NCBI GenBank assembly: GCA_003615045.1
Contig: ML014124.1
Coordinates: forward strand, 1-64,000
Direction of reading: 5' to 3'
From: Caulochytrium protostelioides
Lineage: Eukaryota; Chytridiomycota; Caulochytriomycetes; Caulochytriales; Caulochytriaceae
DNA: 64,000 nt
The notes beneath the pieces were generated by a model. The model searched no databases and was not told the origin of the DNA. It saw only the letters and a program-made list of their open reading frames with translations. The translations under genes and the position numbers were made by a program. Below, one piece after another: positions 1 through 11,091 of this stretch (the first letter of the stretch is position 1; each line of letters begins with the position of its first letter).

Positions 1-63
1 GCGCCGGCGCCGCCGTCTCCGCTGCCGGCGCCGCCGTCTCCGCTGCCGGCGCCGCCGCCCTCC
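1..63. repeat. 21-bp GC-rich tandem repeat at window edge
   Basis: A 21-bp unit beginning GCCGGCGCCGCCGTCTCCGC is present about 2.6 times. One + frame is open from base 1 to 759 and starts as a Pro/Ala-rich stretch, so this could be the 3' end of a gene beginning left of the window. The rest of that frame has no recognisable domain and the antisense frames are open as well, so I do not call a CDS. Confidence 0.5.
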
Positions 64-2607
64 ATGCCGCCGCCGCGCCCGGCGGCCGCTGCAACCTGCG
101 CCGGCGCCGGCGCCGGCCCGGGACGGGACGGGACGGGACGCGCGCAGACGCTGCTTCACCCGAGGTCGCGCCGGTCGGCCGCCGCGGGCCGCACGCGCGG
201 CCTCCGGCCGCGTCCGTCGTGGCCCGACACGGATGCTTGGGGGTCGCCGTCGCGGCCGCCGCGGCCGTTGCGGCCGCCGCGCAGCGCGCGCGACCCACGG
301 CACCGGGCTTCCGGTACCCATGGGCGCCGGCAGGCGGGGCGAAGGCCCCCAAGCACTGACCCGCCCCAGCCAGCCCTGCCGGACCTCGGCGACCTCGGCC
401 TGATGGGGCGGATCTCCATCATCGGCAACGGCATCGGCATCGCCGTTTCGATCTCGGTCTCGGTCGCCCGCCGTCCAGGAAACCGTGCACCGACGCATGA
501 TCGGAAGAACCTCCCCCTCCCCCGGCGATGCCGTGAGACGGCCGGGACGCCGATAAAACCCATCATGGACCGTTCGTTTTTGACTTGGCCACCAGGGTCA
601 TCCTGGCGCCGCCTGGGCCCGGCCCTGCCTTCGATCGCGATACCGAACGCATCCGCTGAAGGCCCACCCAGGACGTGGCCTCCAGACGGCCTTCGGCTCG
701 TCTGCCCGGCACCCACCGTCCCGAGGACGTGGGCCTGGTCAAACACGGCTCTGCCATGACGGTCCAGCGGTCGATGGCCCACCCCGCGACCTGGAACCGA
801 GCCCCATGGGGGCGCACGCGGCTGGGGAACAGCGAGCGAAGCCATCAGCCATCAGAGGGGAGGACAGCGTGCCTCCCAAGGGACCATGGCCCGCCGTCTC
901 CTGCCATCGCTTGCCGTCTCAGTGATCGCTGCCACGCAGGCAGGCCTCCAGCCCGCCCGCCCGCCCGCCAGGGCCATGTCACACGGCGCCGTGAAGGCTC
1001 ATACCTCCGGCCCGCGCACGCGCCGCCTGGCACGGCGGCGACGGCGACGGCGAGGGCCGGAGGGCGATCGCGATCGCGTGAACTCCGACATGCGCCAGAA
1101 GCGGCTGAACTCGTTGCGCCTCGCACGCCGTGACGGGGGACATCGACGACCCTCTCAGCCGCGTGCCAGAGCGTCTGGACGGCTCTGCGTCGCCGTCGGC
1201 CGCGCCCGCGGCGGGCGCCGACCGGAGCGGAGGCGGAGCGGTGGTCCGGGCGATCCCCACGTTGCGGGCGCGGCCGGGGCGAGGAGGGGCGTCGCGCACG
1301 GGATGGCGGGCGGCGGGCGGCGGCGCGCCAAGGCGACCTTCCGACGCCGGCGCCGGCGCCACCCAGCGAGGACACGGCTCCGACGCCGCGGGATCCGTCC
1401 GGCCGTCCACGATGTCCCGTGCGCACCAGCACGCGGTCTGTTGATGGCACTCGCGGTGGGCGGGGCCACCTGCTGCCTGCTGCCTGCTGCCTGCCGCCTG
1501 CCGCCCGTCGCCCGTCGCCGGCGACTCGCCGCGAGCGATCCATGGCGATGGCCTGCCAAGTATCAGGGGCGGGGGTGGGGATTGCAGGGGATGTGAGCGC
1601 AGGGAGATCGGGCCGTGAAGGGGGGACGGGCACACGCGGCCGGCGGCGCGGCGACCGCGACCGCGACCGCGACCGCGACCACGACCGCGGGCCAGCCAGA
1701 GGAGGGACTCACCGGCTGCATCCGGCTGCATCCATACCGACAAAGCATGGATTCCCAACAGGCTTTGATCAGAGTCCTGAACGAAAGGAAGCATTGGTGA
1801 CACCAGACCGAGGGTCCTTCGTCGTCGTAAAGACGCGATGCCTCCACCGACGCCCGTGGGCATGCGTCATGGTTCCTGCTTGATGGCTCTTTTGATCGTT
1901 GATGGCGCCAAATAACGTTTGATGGATTTCTGGAGATGCCTCCTTGGTGAGATCAATTCAATGCCATCTGTCAAGCAGGCTTGACCAGTGAACCCTTCAA
2001 GTTAACACGCAACGATCACACCGCGTTGAGACGCTGGAGTTGTACCACGAATTCCCGATGCCTCGCATCGACAGACGTTGGGACAACCTATTCTTTCATG
2101 TCGGTTTGTAATGATGGTAAACCAGAAAATGGCGTCGACCTGCGCCCGCGCTATCACCGCGCCACAGCAAGAAGGGGCGTCAAGCGCGGGTCATGCCACA
2201 GCGGAACTCCGATCCGCCACCGCCGCGACGTGAGCGGGAAGCGCGGCGAGGCACGGGTCGAGCGGCGATCGTCGACGGCACTCCGATCGCCCCTCCTGTA
2301 CGGCACGGCACCGTTCCCAAGCCTGTCCCTAGTTGCTTCGTGTGCCGCCCAACCACGATCCGGGGTGTTTCTCTCGGGCACGATCGCTTCGCCAGGGGGT
2401 CCTGACGGCAGCCTTGGCAGCCTTGGCAGCCTTGGCAGCCTTGGCAGCCTTGGCAGCCTTGGCAGCCTTGGCAGCCTTGGCAGCCGCCGCCGCTGCTGAT
2501 CCACGCGACCCGTCCGCTGCGGCCGCGGACACCGGCAGGCCATCGGGGTTGACCATGCGATCCGCGCTGCGTCGTGGCCCACCTGCGCGCCGCCTTCCGG
2601 GTCCACC
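64..2607. other. Region without a supported gene
   Basis: Several overlapping open frames exist on both strands, but they are Arg/Ala/Pro-rich and domainless, as expected where GC-rich DNA lacks stop codons by chance. It holds a (GCGACC)n run near 1645-1690, a more A/T-rich patch at about 1740-2130 and the 9-bp minisatellite listed separately. The last part must contain the FIG4 promoter and 5' leader; no clear TATA box is seen. Confidence 0.5.
2407..2485. repeat. 9-bp minisatellite (GGCAGCCTT)n
   Basis: There are almost nine perfect tandem copies of GGCAGCCTT, ending 122 bases before the FIG4 start codon. The unit is a multiple of three, so it reads as a repeat peptide in every frame and inflates the open frames here. 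It probably lies in the FIG4 5' leader or promoter. Confidence 0.95.
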
Positions 2608-4627
2608 ATGACGTCCCATGCGCCGTCGCCAGCGGCCGCCGCGGCCGCCGCGGCATCTCCGACGGGCGTGCCCGTCGGCTTCGGCGAACGCCGCTTGATC
2701 CTCTGCTGCTTTACCCTGTATGAGACGCGCACCAAGTTCTACATTGTCGCGTCCGACCAGTGCGCGATCAACTACCGCGTGCTGCACATCAGCCGCACGG
2801 TGCCGCTGCCCGCGCTCTCGGTGACGGACGACAAAGTCGTTTATACGAAGAGCGAGGTCGCCGAGCTGCTCGCCATGGTCGAGGACGGCAATCGCAATGT
2901 CGGCGGTCTCAAGAAAGTGATGGGCTTCCACGGCCTCTTTGGCTTTGTCCGCTTTCTCGAAGGATGGTACATGATCTTGATCACGAAGCGGTCGCCCGTG
3001 GCGCTGCTCGGCGGCCATGCGGTGTACCACGTCGACGACACGCTCATCCTGCCGATCGTGGCATCGGTGCCCAAGGCCGATCGCCGCATCGAGGAGCAGC
3101 GATACTTCCAGATCTTCTGCCAGATCGACACGAGCAAGAACTTTTACTACAGCTACTCGTACGAGCTGACGCAGACCCTGCAGAACAACATTCTCTTCGC
3201 GACCCAGGGCCCGCCGCCGGGCATCACGGCCACCGGCGCGACGGTGTTCCCGTGCCTGCAGCCGAACGCCATGTTCATGTGGAACCACCACCTCATCACG
3301 CCGGCGTTCCCCAACCTCGCGTCGCCGTGGGCCATCCCCGTTATCCACGGCTTCGTCGACCAGTGCAAGATCTCCATCTACGGCCACATCCTCTACATCA
3401 CGCTGATCGGACGCCGCTCGCGCTTCTTTGCGGGCGCCCGGTTCCTCAAGCGCGGCCTCAACGACGAGGGCTATGTCGCGAACGACGTCGAAACGGAACA
3501 GATCGTCGCCGACGCGACAACCAGCGCGCTTTTCAACCCGCACCACCGCGAGTGCGGGCGCTCGCCGGCAACGAGCTTCGTGCAGCACCGCGGTTCGATC
3601 CCGCTCTACTGGAGCCAGGAGAACACCAACCTCGCGCCCAAGCCCCCCATCCAGCTCGATGTCGTCGACCCCTTCTGCGCGGCGGCGGCCCTGCATTTCG
3701 ACCACCTGCTGCACCGGTATGGCGGGCCCATCATCATCCTCAATCTGATCAAGCGCAAAGAGAAGATCAAGCGCGAAAGCTTGCTGATGGACGAGTTCGC
3801 CGCCACCGTCAGCTACCTCAACCAGCACCTGCCGCCCAAGAACCAGATGCGCTATATCGCGTGGGACATGGCGCGCGCGAGTAAAAGCCCGGATCAGGAC
3901 GTCATTGGCGTGCTCGAGGCCATCGCCGAGCAGGTCCTGCGGACCACGGGGTTCTTCCATGCCGGGCCCGAGCCGTATGCCCTCGCCCAGCGGCGCGGGA
4001 CTCCCGTCAACCGCGTGATGGAGCGCCGCCAGAGCGGCGTCGCGCGGACGAACTGCATCGACTGTCTCGACCGCACCAATGCCGCGCAGTTCATGCTGGG
4101 TAAGTGCGCGCTCGGCCACCAGCTCTGCGCGCTCGGCGTGCTGCCCAACGCGCGCATCCCGTTCGACTGCGACATCATCAACATGCTCAACGCCATGTAC
4201 CACGACCACGGCGATACCATTGCCCTGCAGTACGGCGGGAGCCACCTCGTGAATACCATGGAGACGTACCGCAAGATCAGCCTGTGGACGCCGCACTCGC
4301 GCGACATGATCGAAAGCATCCGGCGCTACTACAGCAACTCGTTCACGGACGCCGAGAAGCAGGACGCCATTAATCTCTTTCTGGGCGTGTACCGCTTTGA
4401 CCGCGGCCTGCCGCATCTCTGGGAGCTCTCGAACGACTACTTTCTCCACAACCCGCCCAAGCCCATGACGCTGCCGCGCCGCTCCTACCGACAGTGGTGG
4501 ACCGCCAGTCTCGACGGACCGTCGCTGACGGCGCTATATGAAGCGCCGCCCGTCGCCGGGCCCTTCACCGCGCTCTCGCCGCAGCGGTCGCTCGCGCCAA
4601 CGCTTGAATCGCCCCACACGGACAGCC

Positions 4628-4659
<32 letters not shown>

Positions 4660-6957
4660 CACCATGCGTCCACCCTGGCCGCCCCCTTACTCGCGCTGCC
4701 CCTGACCCTCGGCTTGCACACCGCGCCACCCCCTGCTGCCCGCCTCGGCCAGAGCCGATGGCTGCTCGACTGGTTCAACGACTACTACAAAGCGTACGCG
4801 TACTCGTCGCTGTCGCGACTGCTCGCGTTCAAGATGGTCTCGGCGGACCCGAGTCTCGTGCATGCCGACAGCAGCCACGCGTCGCCCTTCATTGTCCGCG
4901 GCGCGGGCAGCGACGGCGTCGGCGCGGGCGGCGCTGGCCAAGCGGGACGGTCGCCCACGGGCGCCAGCGAGTCGGGCGGTGCCTTCTCGCCCAACAAACC
5001 CGTCATGATGATTTACAGCCTGAACATCGGCGGCGTGAAGCGCTGGCTCGCCCTCAGCGACAAGACCTCGGGGTCCGGCGGCGTCCACGACGGCAGCAGC
5101 GGCAGTCTGGCCGCCACCAAAGCCGCGGCGGGCAACAACGGCGGCGGCAGCGGCGGCGCGGCGGGGAGCATTGGGAGCGGCGATCCGGATCCCGACGTCT
5201 ACACCGGCCCGGGCGGCGTCAAATGGTATAATCACGGCGCGCCGAGTCGGGCTGGAACGCCCCAATTCGGGCTCACGCATCCGTTGATGCCGACCCGTCG
5301 TCGCATCACCAGCGATGCCGCGTCGGTGAAAGCCGTGCTGGCCGCGTCGTCACCGCGCTGGCCGGGCAGGGAATCGGGAACGACGCCCGCCACCGCCGCG
5401 GCCGGGGCGGGACCGGCGGCGAGCCCCATGGGCACTCGCGACCGGGTGCTGTCGGCCGACGCGGCGCCGCCCGGGGCCGCGCCGCTGCCGTCGTCGCTCG
5501 CGTGGTGGTCCACGGCGGCCGTCGCGCAGCGACTCCTGCAGGCCCAAGTCCCCAGCGCCGAGCTGCGCGAGTACCGTCGCTATGTGAACCAGTACCGCGC
5601 GCCGCCGCTGGCCTCGACGCGCATGTCCCGCGCCGAGTGGCGCTACCACCGGGGCCTTGGCCAGGGATCGCTCGACGTCGCCAGCCTCGCGGCGGCCTCC
5701 CACGGCCCGCTCCGCGGCGAGACCTCCGTCCGCACGGCCCACCGCTCGCTCTCCCTTGTGGACCGGCCCGTGCCGAGCGACCTCTCGCCGTCCTCGCTGC
5801 ACCACGTGCCCACCACGGCCTCGCCAGACGCACGTGACGCTTACGCCGCCGCATGGCGGTCCTCGCCATCGCTTCTCAGCGGCGGGATGGGCCGCCGCGG
5901 CTCGGCGGCGTCGACCTCGCTCGTCTCGCCGTCACGCCTGATGCGCAGCTCCGACCCACTTGACCGCCGGGCCACGCTGCCGCTGGCGACGCCGCGGCAG
6001 GGCCGCGGCCACGGCCACGGCCACGGCCACGACCCCATGGCCGCCACGACGGACGACGACGACGGCGAGGCTGACGGGTTCGATGGGACGGCAGCGCGAC
6101 GCCGCCGGTCGGTCTCGGGCACGCCCACTCGCCTGCCCGCGGCGCGAGCGACCGTGGCGAGCCCGTCGGACCCGCCGTCTGAGGCCAACTTCGCATCACC
6201 GCCGCCGCCGCCGCCGCCGCTGCCACAGCCCCTCGGGTCGCGGGATCGGCCAACGGCCCCGCGCCGCGCGGGCATCCCGTGGTCTGGAGCGGCCGCCCCC
6301 GGGGGCCCTGAGCGTGGTGCCCGCGGCGCCCCGGCGTCGCCTGTCTCCCCGCCGGCCGGCGGCGTCGCCCACGGCGCCGGTGACCTCCCGGCGTCCCGCG
6401 CCCTGCCCTCCGCAGCCGCGGCCACGAACGCCCTCGTGCCGGACCGCGAGCCGGACCACGGCCACGTGCCGTTCCACCGCGAGACCCATCCCGACCACGC
6501 CTTCTTTGCCAGCTACCTGGCTAAGTTCGCGGCCGAACCCATCGACGCGCTCCATGCCGCAGCGGCCGACCTGGGCGCGCCGTCGTCGCGCGACACGCTG
6601 CTCTACGAGAGCTACGTGCACACGATGGGCGCGACCGAGAGCTTCGTGCTCAATCACGCCGTCCGCGGCCGGCAGGAGACCGCGCGCTACGAAGGGTATG
6701 CGCGGTGGCTGGCGACGGGGAAGTTTGTCCGGCATGCCACGGCCGCGACCACGGCGCGTGCGCAGGCGCACGCCCAGGCGCACGGGCAGACGCCGAGCAC
6801 CGCTGCGATGGCGGCGATGCCGGGCGCTGCGGCCGCGGGCTACCACCCCGCAGCGCCACCGGCGCCCTCGCCGTCCATGGCTGGCGGTGATGCTGCCGAT
6901 CCTACGGCCGGGTCCCTGCCGAGGCGCTACATGAGGGGACCGCGCGTCGGCAGCTAG
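2608..6957 (+). CDS. FIG4: FIG4-type polyphosphoinositide 5-phosphatase (SAC domain)
   Basis: Predicted 1449 aa, single exon. The start is ATG at 2608 in a good context (CCACCATGA). The N-terminal half (about residues 28-640) matches the SAC phosphatase family. It carries the catalytic CX5R(T/S) signature inside RTNCIDCLDRTN, with Cys483 and Arg489. Family knowledge: Fig4 removes the 5-phosphate of PI(3,5)P2 on endosome/vacuole membranes and works in a complex with the PIKfyve/Fab1 kinase and the Vac14 scaffold. The family is usually about 880-910 aa. The excess here is low-complexity insertion after residue about 660, including an Asp-Gly run from a (GGCGAC)n tract near 4630-4660, Gly/Ser and Ala/Pro stretches, and a short polyproline near residue 1200. 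A conserved-looking segment returns near residue 1290-1380. The FIG4 assignment over SAC1 rests on the N-terminal sequence (LYETRTKFYIVASD) and the absence of transmembrane segments. Confidence 0.94.
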
Positions 6958-8457
6958 CCCTTTCCCGCGGCTTCTCCGCTTGTACTTCTCTGTAACGATG
7001 TCCACGAGTGGTTCCATCTGACACCATCCGTCAAACGGGACTTGAGAGACCAGTTGTGCCGTCGCCATCACGTGACGGCCACGGACGCGAGCGGGTCAGC
7101 GTGAAGACGCCCGCGGGGACATGAAGCCGCGTCCGCTTAAGTCCTGGAGCCAAGGCGGCCCGCGTGATGGGCCCGTCGCCTGAGAACAGTGGCGTCGCCT
7201 TCTTTTTTTTTTTTTTTTGTTCGATTTTTCACGGTCACGCGACCACGAGCCTCGACGGTGCTGTCGCCAGCCGACCAGCGCTGGATCCAAGCCAATGCTG
7301 TATGCTTCACGTCCTGCTCTGGCTGGATAAATCTCGTCAGTCACGGGCATGCGCGAGCCGTCGGCGGTGGCGCCATGGCGCTCGATCAAGACGGTGCTGG
7401 GAATCGCGGAGCGACGCGGAGCCGTCCCATGGCCCCGCCGCCGGCCCATCTCTGCAGCTCCGCGTGCGGGGCGGCCGTCTGGGGCGCTTTGTCTCCGACC
7501 GCGGGGGCGCGCCGGGGATGCCGCGCCGACGCTTGTGCGGCGTCTCTCACCGCATGGGCTGCGGAGACCGCGCCGCGCCCTGCGCTGGTGGCCTTTCCGT
7601 TTTCGTGCCGCCGCCGCCGCCGCCGATGCCGCCGGGGCTGATGCCGCCGCCGCCGCCGATGCCGCCGCCGCCGCCGCCGCCGCCGCCGCTGCCGCTGCCG
7701 ATGCCGCCGCCGCCGCCGCCGCCGCCGATGCCGATGCCGATGCCGCCGCCGCCGCCGCCGCCGGCACCGACATCGGGAACGGCCGCCGCCCCAGGCTGAC
7801 CGGCACGGCAGCGCATGGCCTGCCGCGCGGAGCGGGAGCGCGCGTGAGGGGACGAGGAGACGGCTGCGCGACGCGGCGCGGCGATGGCACGCGTCGGGGC
7901 CGGACGACGCGGCGTGCGCCAGGGGCAGGCGCTGCGCATCGCCGCTGCCGAGTCGCGCGGGTCACGGCCGGCGCCGTCGAGGACCCTGGGCGCGCGAGTA
8001 TCCCGCGGGCCGTCGAGAACCCGGGCGATGCGCGCCGCCGCGGGCCGGCGACGGGCGCTTAGCGCCGGCCGGGGCGAGGGCGACGGGTGATCACGGGCGC
8101 CGCCGCGCAATCGAGGCGCCGCCGCGCGTGATCGTCGGTCGGCGGTATGGCGATGTGCGGGCGATGTTCTGGCGATGTCCGCGCTCAGGTGGCCCTGGAT
8201 CCCTCCGATCCGAACTGTGATGGAGAAGCCGTCGCCGTCGCGTACGAGCGATCGAGCGCACCGCTGCTGCTGCTGCTGCTGCCGCACCCTTGCGTTCGGC
8301 CAGCCTGGAGACTCGCACGCGAGCCCCGCGCCGACCGACGATCCTCGTGAACCGCCTCCTCTTGTTGAGGCCCTGACCCCGACAGCCTCAGTCCCGCATC
8401 TCTCGCGGCACGCGACGGACCGACGAGCCCTCCCCCGCGGCTCTCTCGCCACCCACC
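6958..8457. other. Intergenic spacer between FIG4 and the AGC carrier
   Basis: No gene is supported. It contains a T-run at 7202-7218, a long imperfect CCG/ATG triplet tract at about 7610-7770 and a CTG run at about 8264-8282. Open frames on both strands across the triplet tract are repeat artefacts (polyalanine, polyproline or polyglycine by frame). The last few hundred bases should hold the promoter of the downstream carrier gene. Confidence 0.55.
7610..7770. repeat. (CCG)n-rich triplet repeat with interspersed ATG
   Basis: A pure trinucleotide-register tract, mostly CCG with scattered ATG and CTG units, over about 160 bp. It is noncoding as far as can be judged, because no flanking frame carries a domain. 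Confidence 0.9.
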
Positions 8458-10518
8458 ATGTCGTCCTGGTGGGGCCAACTACAGGCCTCCGTGGGCTTCG
8501 GCTCGCAGAGCCGCCAGTCCCACTCGCGCTTCACGGCGCGGGAGGTCAATGCGACGCGGCGCTTGTTCGAGACGTATGCGTCGCATACGGACGAGCATGG
8601 CGCCAAGTACATGGACCGCGACGACTTTATCCGCGCGATCGCACCGCACCGCGAGTTCTATGCGCAGCCGCCCGAGCGCTACGGCATCCTCTTCGAGCTC
8701 GCGGACCTCACGCGCACGGGTCGCATCTCGCTCCAGGAGTTTGTGGACTTCGAGACCGTGCTGGCGCAGCCCGATGCGGAGTATGATCTGGCGTTCCGCC
8801 TGTTCGACACCGAGCGCAAGGGGTTCCTCACGCTGGATGAGTTCCGGGCCAAGCTCGGCAGCACCATCGAGGCCGGTGGCGCGCAGATCGACTTCAATGC
8901 CGACTGGTTCCGCATCTTTTTCGGCAAGAACCCGCCGCCCGAGCGCGTCGTCACGTACGAGGAGTTCTGCCAGCTCGTCAAGGGGTTCCGCATGGAGCGC
9001 CTCAAGCAGGAGTTCCGCCACTTCGACCCGCAGGGCACCGGCTACATCACGCCCGACGACTTCCGCGTGATCATGCTCCACGTGGCGAAGCACATCCTGT
9101 CGCCGTTCATGACGGCGCACCTCTCGGAGCTCGCATACAACTTTGGCGGCAAAATCACGTTTGGGCACGTGCAGGCCTTCTACAACGTGCTGCGCCAGAT
9201 GGACCAGGTCGAGCGCGTCGCGCGCAAGGCCATCAGCGAGTCAGCCTCGGGGCTCATCACCCGCGCCGACTTCCAGTCCACGGCCTCGCGGCTGCTGCAC
9301 TTCGCCACGTTCAGCCCGCTCGAAGTGGACATGGTCTTCTTCATGGCGGGCCGCGACCCCGAGGACAAGACGAAGATCGTCAGCCGGCCTCCCGACGCGA
9401 TCAGCCTGAGCCTCCGCGACCTGACGCGGCTCTTTACGCCGGCTTTCGGCCACAAGGTGCCGCTCGTCGCGACGCCGCTCACGCCGCTCCAGGAAGTGCT
9501 GCAGAGCGGGTACAACTTCGGCCTCGGCGCGATTGGCGGCGCGATCGGCGCCACCGTCGTGTATCCGATCGACCTCGTCAAGACACGTATGCAGAACCAG
9601 CGCAAGACCCCGGGCCAGGTGCTCTATCGCAACTCGATCGACTGCTTCCAGAAAGTCATCCGCAACGAGGGGCCGCGCGGGCTCTACCGCGGCTTGGCGC
9701 CGCAGCTGCTCGGGGTGGCGCCCGAGAAGGCGATCAAGTTGACGATGAACGACCTCGTGCGCTCGCGCCTGACCGACCGCGAGACGGGCGTGCTCCCGCT
9801 GTGGGCCGAGCTCGCGGCCGGCTGTGCCGCGGGCGGCAGCCAGGTCATCTTCACGAACCCGCTGGAGATCGTCAAGATCCGCCTCCAGGTCGCCGGCGAG
9901 GCGGCCAAGCTGGCGATCGGGGCGGTGCCCCGGGTCCGCGCCATCCATATCGTCCAGGAGCTCGGCCTGCTCGGGCTGTACAAGGGCGTGACGGCATGCC
10001 TCCTGCGCGACGTGCCGTTCTCGGCGATCTACTTCCCCGTGTACAGCCACCTGAAGAAGGACGTGTTCCACGAGGGCCAGCGCGACAAGAAGCTCGCGCC
10101 GTGGGAGCTGCTGACAGCCGGCGCCGTCGCCGGCATGCCCGCCGCATACCTCGTGACCCCGGCGGATGTCATCAAGACGCGGCTCCAGGTCGCGGCGCGC
10201 TCGGGCGAGACGACGTATACCGGCATCCGGGACGCGTTCGTCAAGATCCTGCGCGAGGAAGGGCCCACGGCTTTCTTCAAGGGCGGACTGGCGCGCGTCT
10301 TCCGGTCGTCGCCGCAGTTCGGCGTGACGCTCGCGTCGTACGAGCTGCTCCGCAAGGCGTTTCCGCTCGATCTGGCGGGCGACACCGACAAGGAGCCCAC
10401 GGCCTACGAGCAGAAGCGGCGCCATACGCTCCGCGTCATCAACGACCTCGCGCCCTTCGGCGGGCTCTCGCCCCGCGGCTTCCAGCCAACACGACTCCAG
10501 TCCAAGCCCGTCTTGTAG
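8458..10518 (+). CDS. AGC1: Mitochondrial calcium-binding aspartate/glutamate carrier (SLC25A12/13, Agc1 type)
   Basis: Predicted 686 aa, single exon, ATG at 8458 (ACCACCCACCATG). The first about 320 residues are an EF-hand regulatory domain, for example the loop-like DLTRTGRISLQEF and DTERKGFLTLDEF. The rest is a three-repeat mitochondrial carrier. The three signature motifs are PIDLVKTR (from Pro370), PLEIVKIR (from Pro468) and PADVIKTR (from Pro568). Length and order match human aralar/citrin (about 675 aa). Yeast Agc1 lacks canonical EF-hands, so this copy resembles the animal type. Family role: exchange of aspartate for glutamate plus a proton across the inner mitochondrial membrane, feeding the malate-aspartate shuttle. 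Calcium is sensed on the intermembrane-space side. A plain substrate-carrier annotation would miss the regulatory half. Confidence 0.95.
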   Translation: MSSWWGQLQASVGFGSQSRQSHSRFTAREVNATRRLFETYASHTDEHGAKYMDRDDFIRAIAPHREFYAQPPERYGILFELADLTRTGRISLQEFVDFETVLAQPDAEYDLAFRLFDTERKGFLTLDEFRAKLGSTIEAGGAQIDFNADWFRIFFGKNPPPERVVTYEEFCQLVKGFRMERLKQEFRHFDPQGTGYITPDDFRVIMLHVAKHILSPFMTAHLSELAYNFGGKITFGHVQAFYNVLRQMDQVERVARKAISESASGLITRADFQSTASRLLHFATFSPLEVDMVFFMAGRDPEDKTKIVSRPPDAISLSLRDLTRLFTPAFGHKVPLVATPLTPLQEVLQSGYNFGLGAIGGAIGATVVYPIDLVKTRMQNQRKTPGQVLYRNSIDCFQKVIRNEGPRGLYRGLAPQLLGVAPEKAIKLTMNDLVRSRLTDRETGVLPLWAELAAGCAAGGSQVIFTNPLEIVKIRLQVAGEAAKLAIGAVPRVRAIHIVQELGLLGLYKGVTACLLRDVPFSAIYFPVYSHLKKDVFHEGQRDKKLAPWELLTAGAVAGMPAAYLVTPADVIKTRLQVAARSGETTYTGIRDAFVKILREEGPTAFFKGGLARVFRSSPQFGVTLASYELLRKAFPLDLAGDTDKEPTAYEQKRRHTLRVINDLAPFGGLSPRGFQPTRLQSKPVL

Positions 10519-11091
10519 TCCCTCCGCCTATGTAGATGCACCATCATTCCTTCCACGGGGCCTCGTCTCGGCTCCAGCCTTGTCCGGCGGTCGCGCCGAT
10601 CCAGCGATGGCTTGGCCGCATGGTAAGAAGCTTTCGGAAGAGCGGGTGGCGCGGGGTGGCGCAGCCGTCCCGCCTTCCGCGGAACGCTGGTCCCCTCCTC
10701 GGCGGTGGTCTCGGCGGTGGTCGTCGCCGTCAATTCGGCGCACCGCGCACGTGAAGGACCACTCGGTCCGGCCGATCGATCCTCGGCGATCGGCCACGTA
10801 CGGCGGACACGACGCGACGAGCGCTCGAAGGTGATGAACGCATCTGAGGTTGATGGATGGATGGGATCGCGTCGGGGGTAGTCCACGGCATGCCGCTCCG
10901 CGCCTGACCACCGGAAGCGGGTGCTTTGCCGCCGGTTCCCGCTGCTGGCCTGCTTGCCTGCTGGCCTGCTTGCCTGCTGGCCTGCTTGCCGTCCGCGACC
11001 GCCCGCTGGTCCGCCCTCTACCCGCACGCACCCGCCGCACGCGGCCGCGGTCTTCGTCGACGTCCACGGCGGCGGACCGTCACGCGCCGCC
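10519..11091. other. Spacer between the AGC carrier and the golgin gene
   Basis: No gene is seen. Near 10935-10990 a tandem array of a GGCCTGCTTGCCTGCT-like unit (about 16 bp, under three copies) lies just upstream of the golgin start. The golgin frame is open upstream to 10921 but translates this repeat, so the extension is probably not coding. Confidence 0.5.

Noticed and set aside
1-759. Open + frame from the window edge as the 3' end of an upstream gene
   Set aside because: Only the first about 30 codons look protein-like and those are a DNA repeat. The remainder is compositionally random.
2329-4449. 706-aa minus-strand open frame opposite FIG4
   Set aside because: It is the antisense of a conserved SAC domain. 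GC-rich third positions remove stops from the opposite strand, and the translation has no domain.
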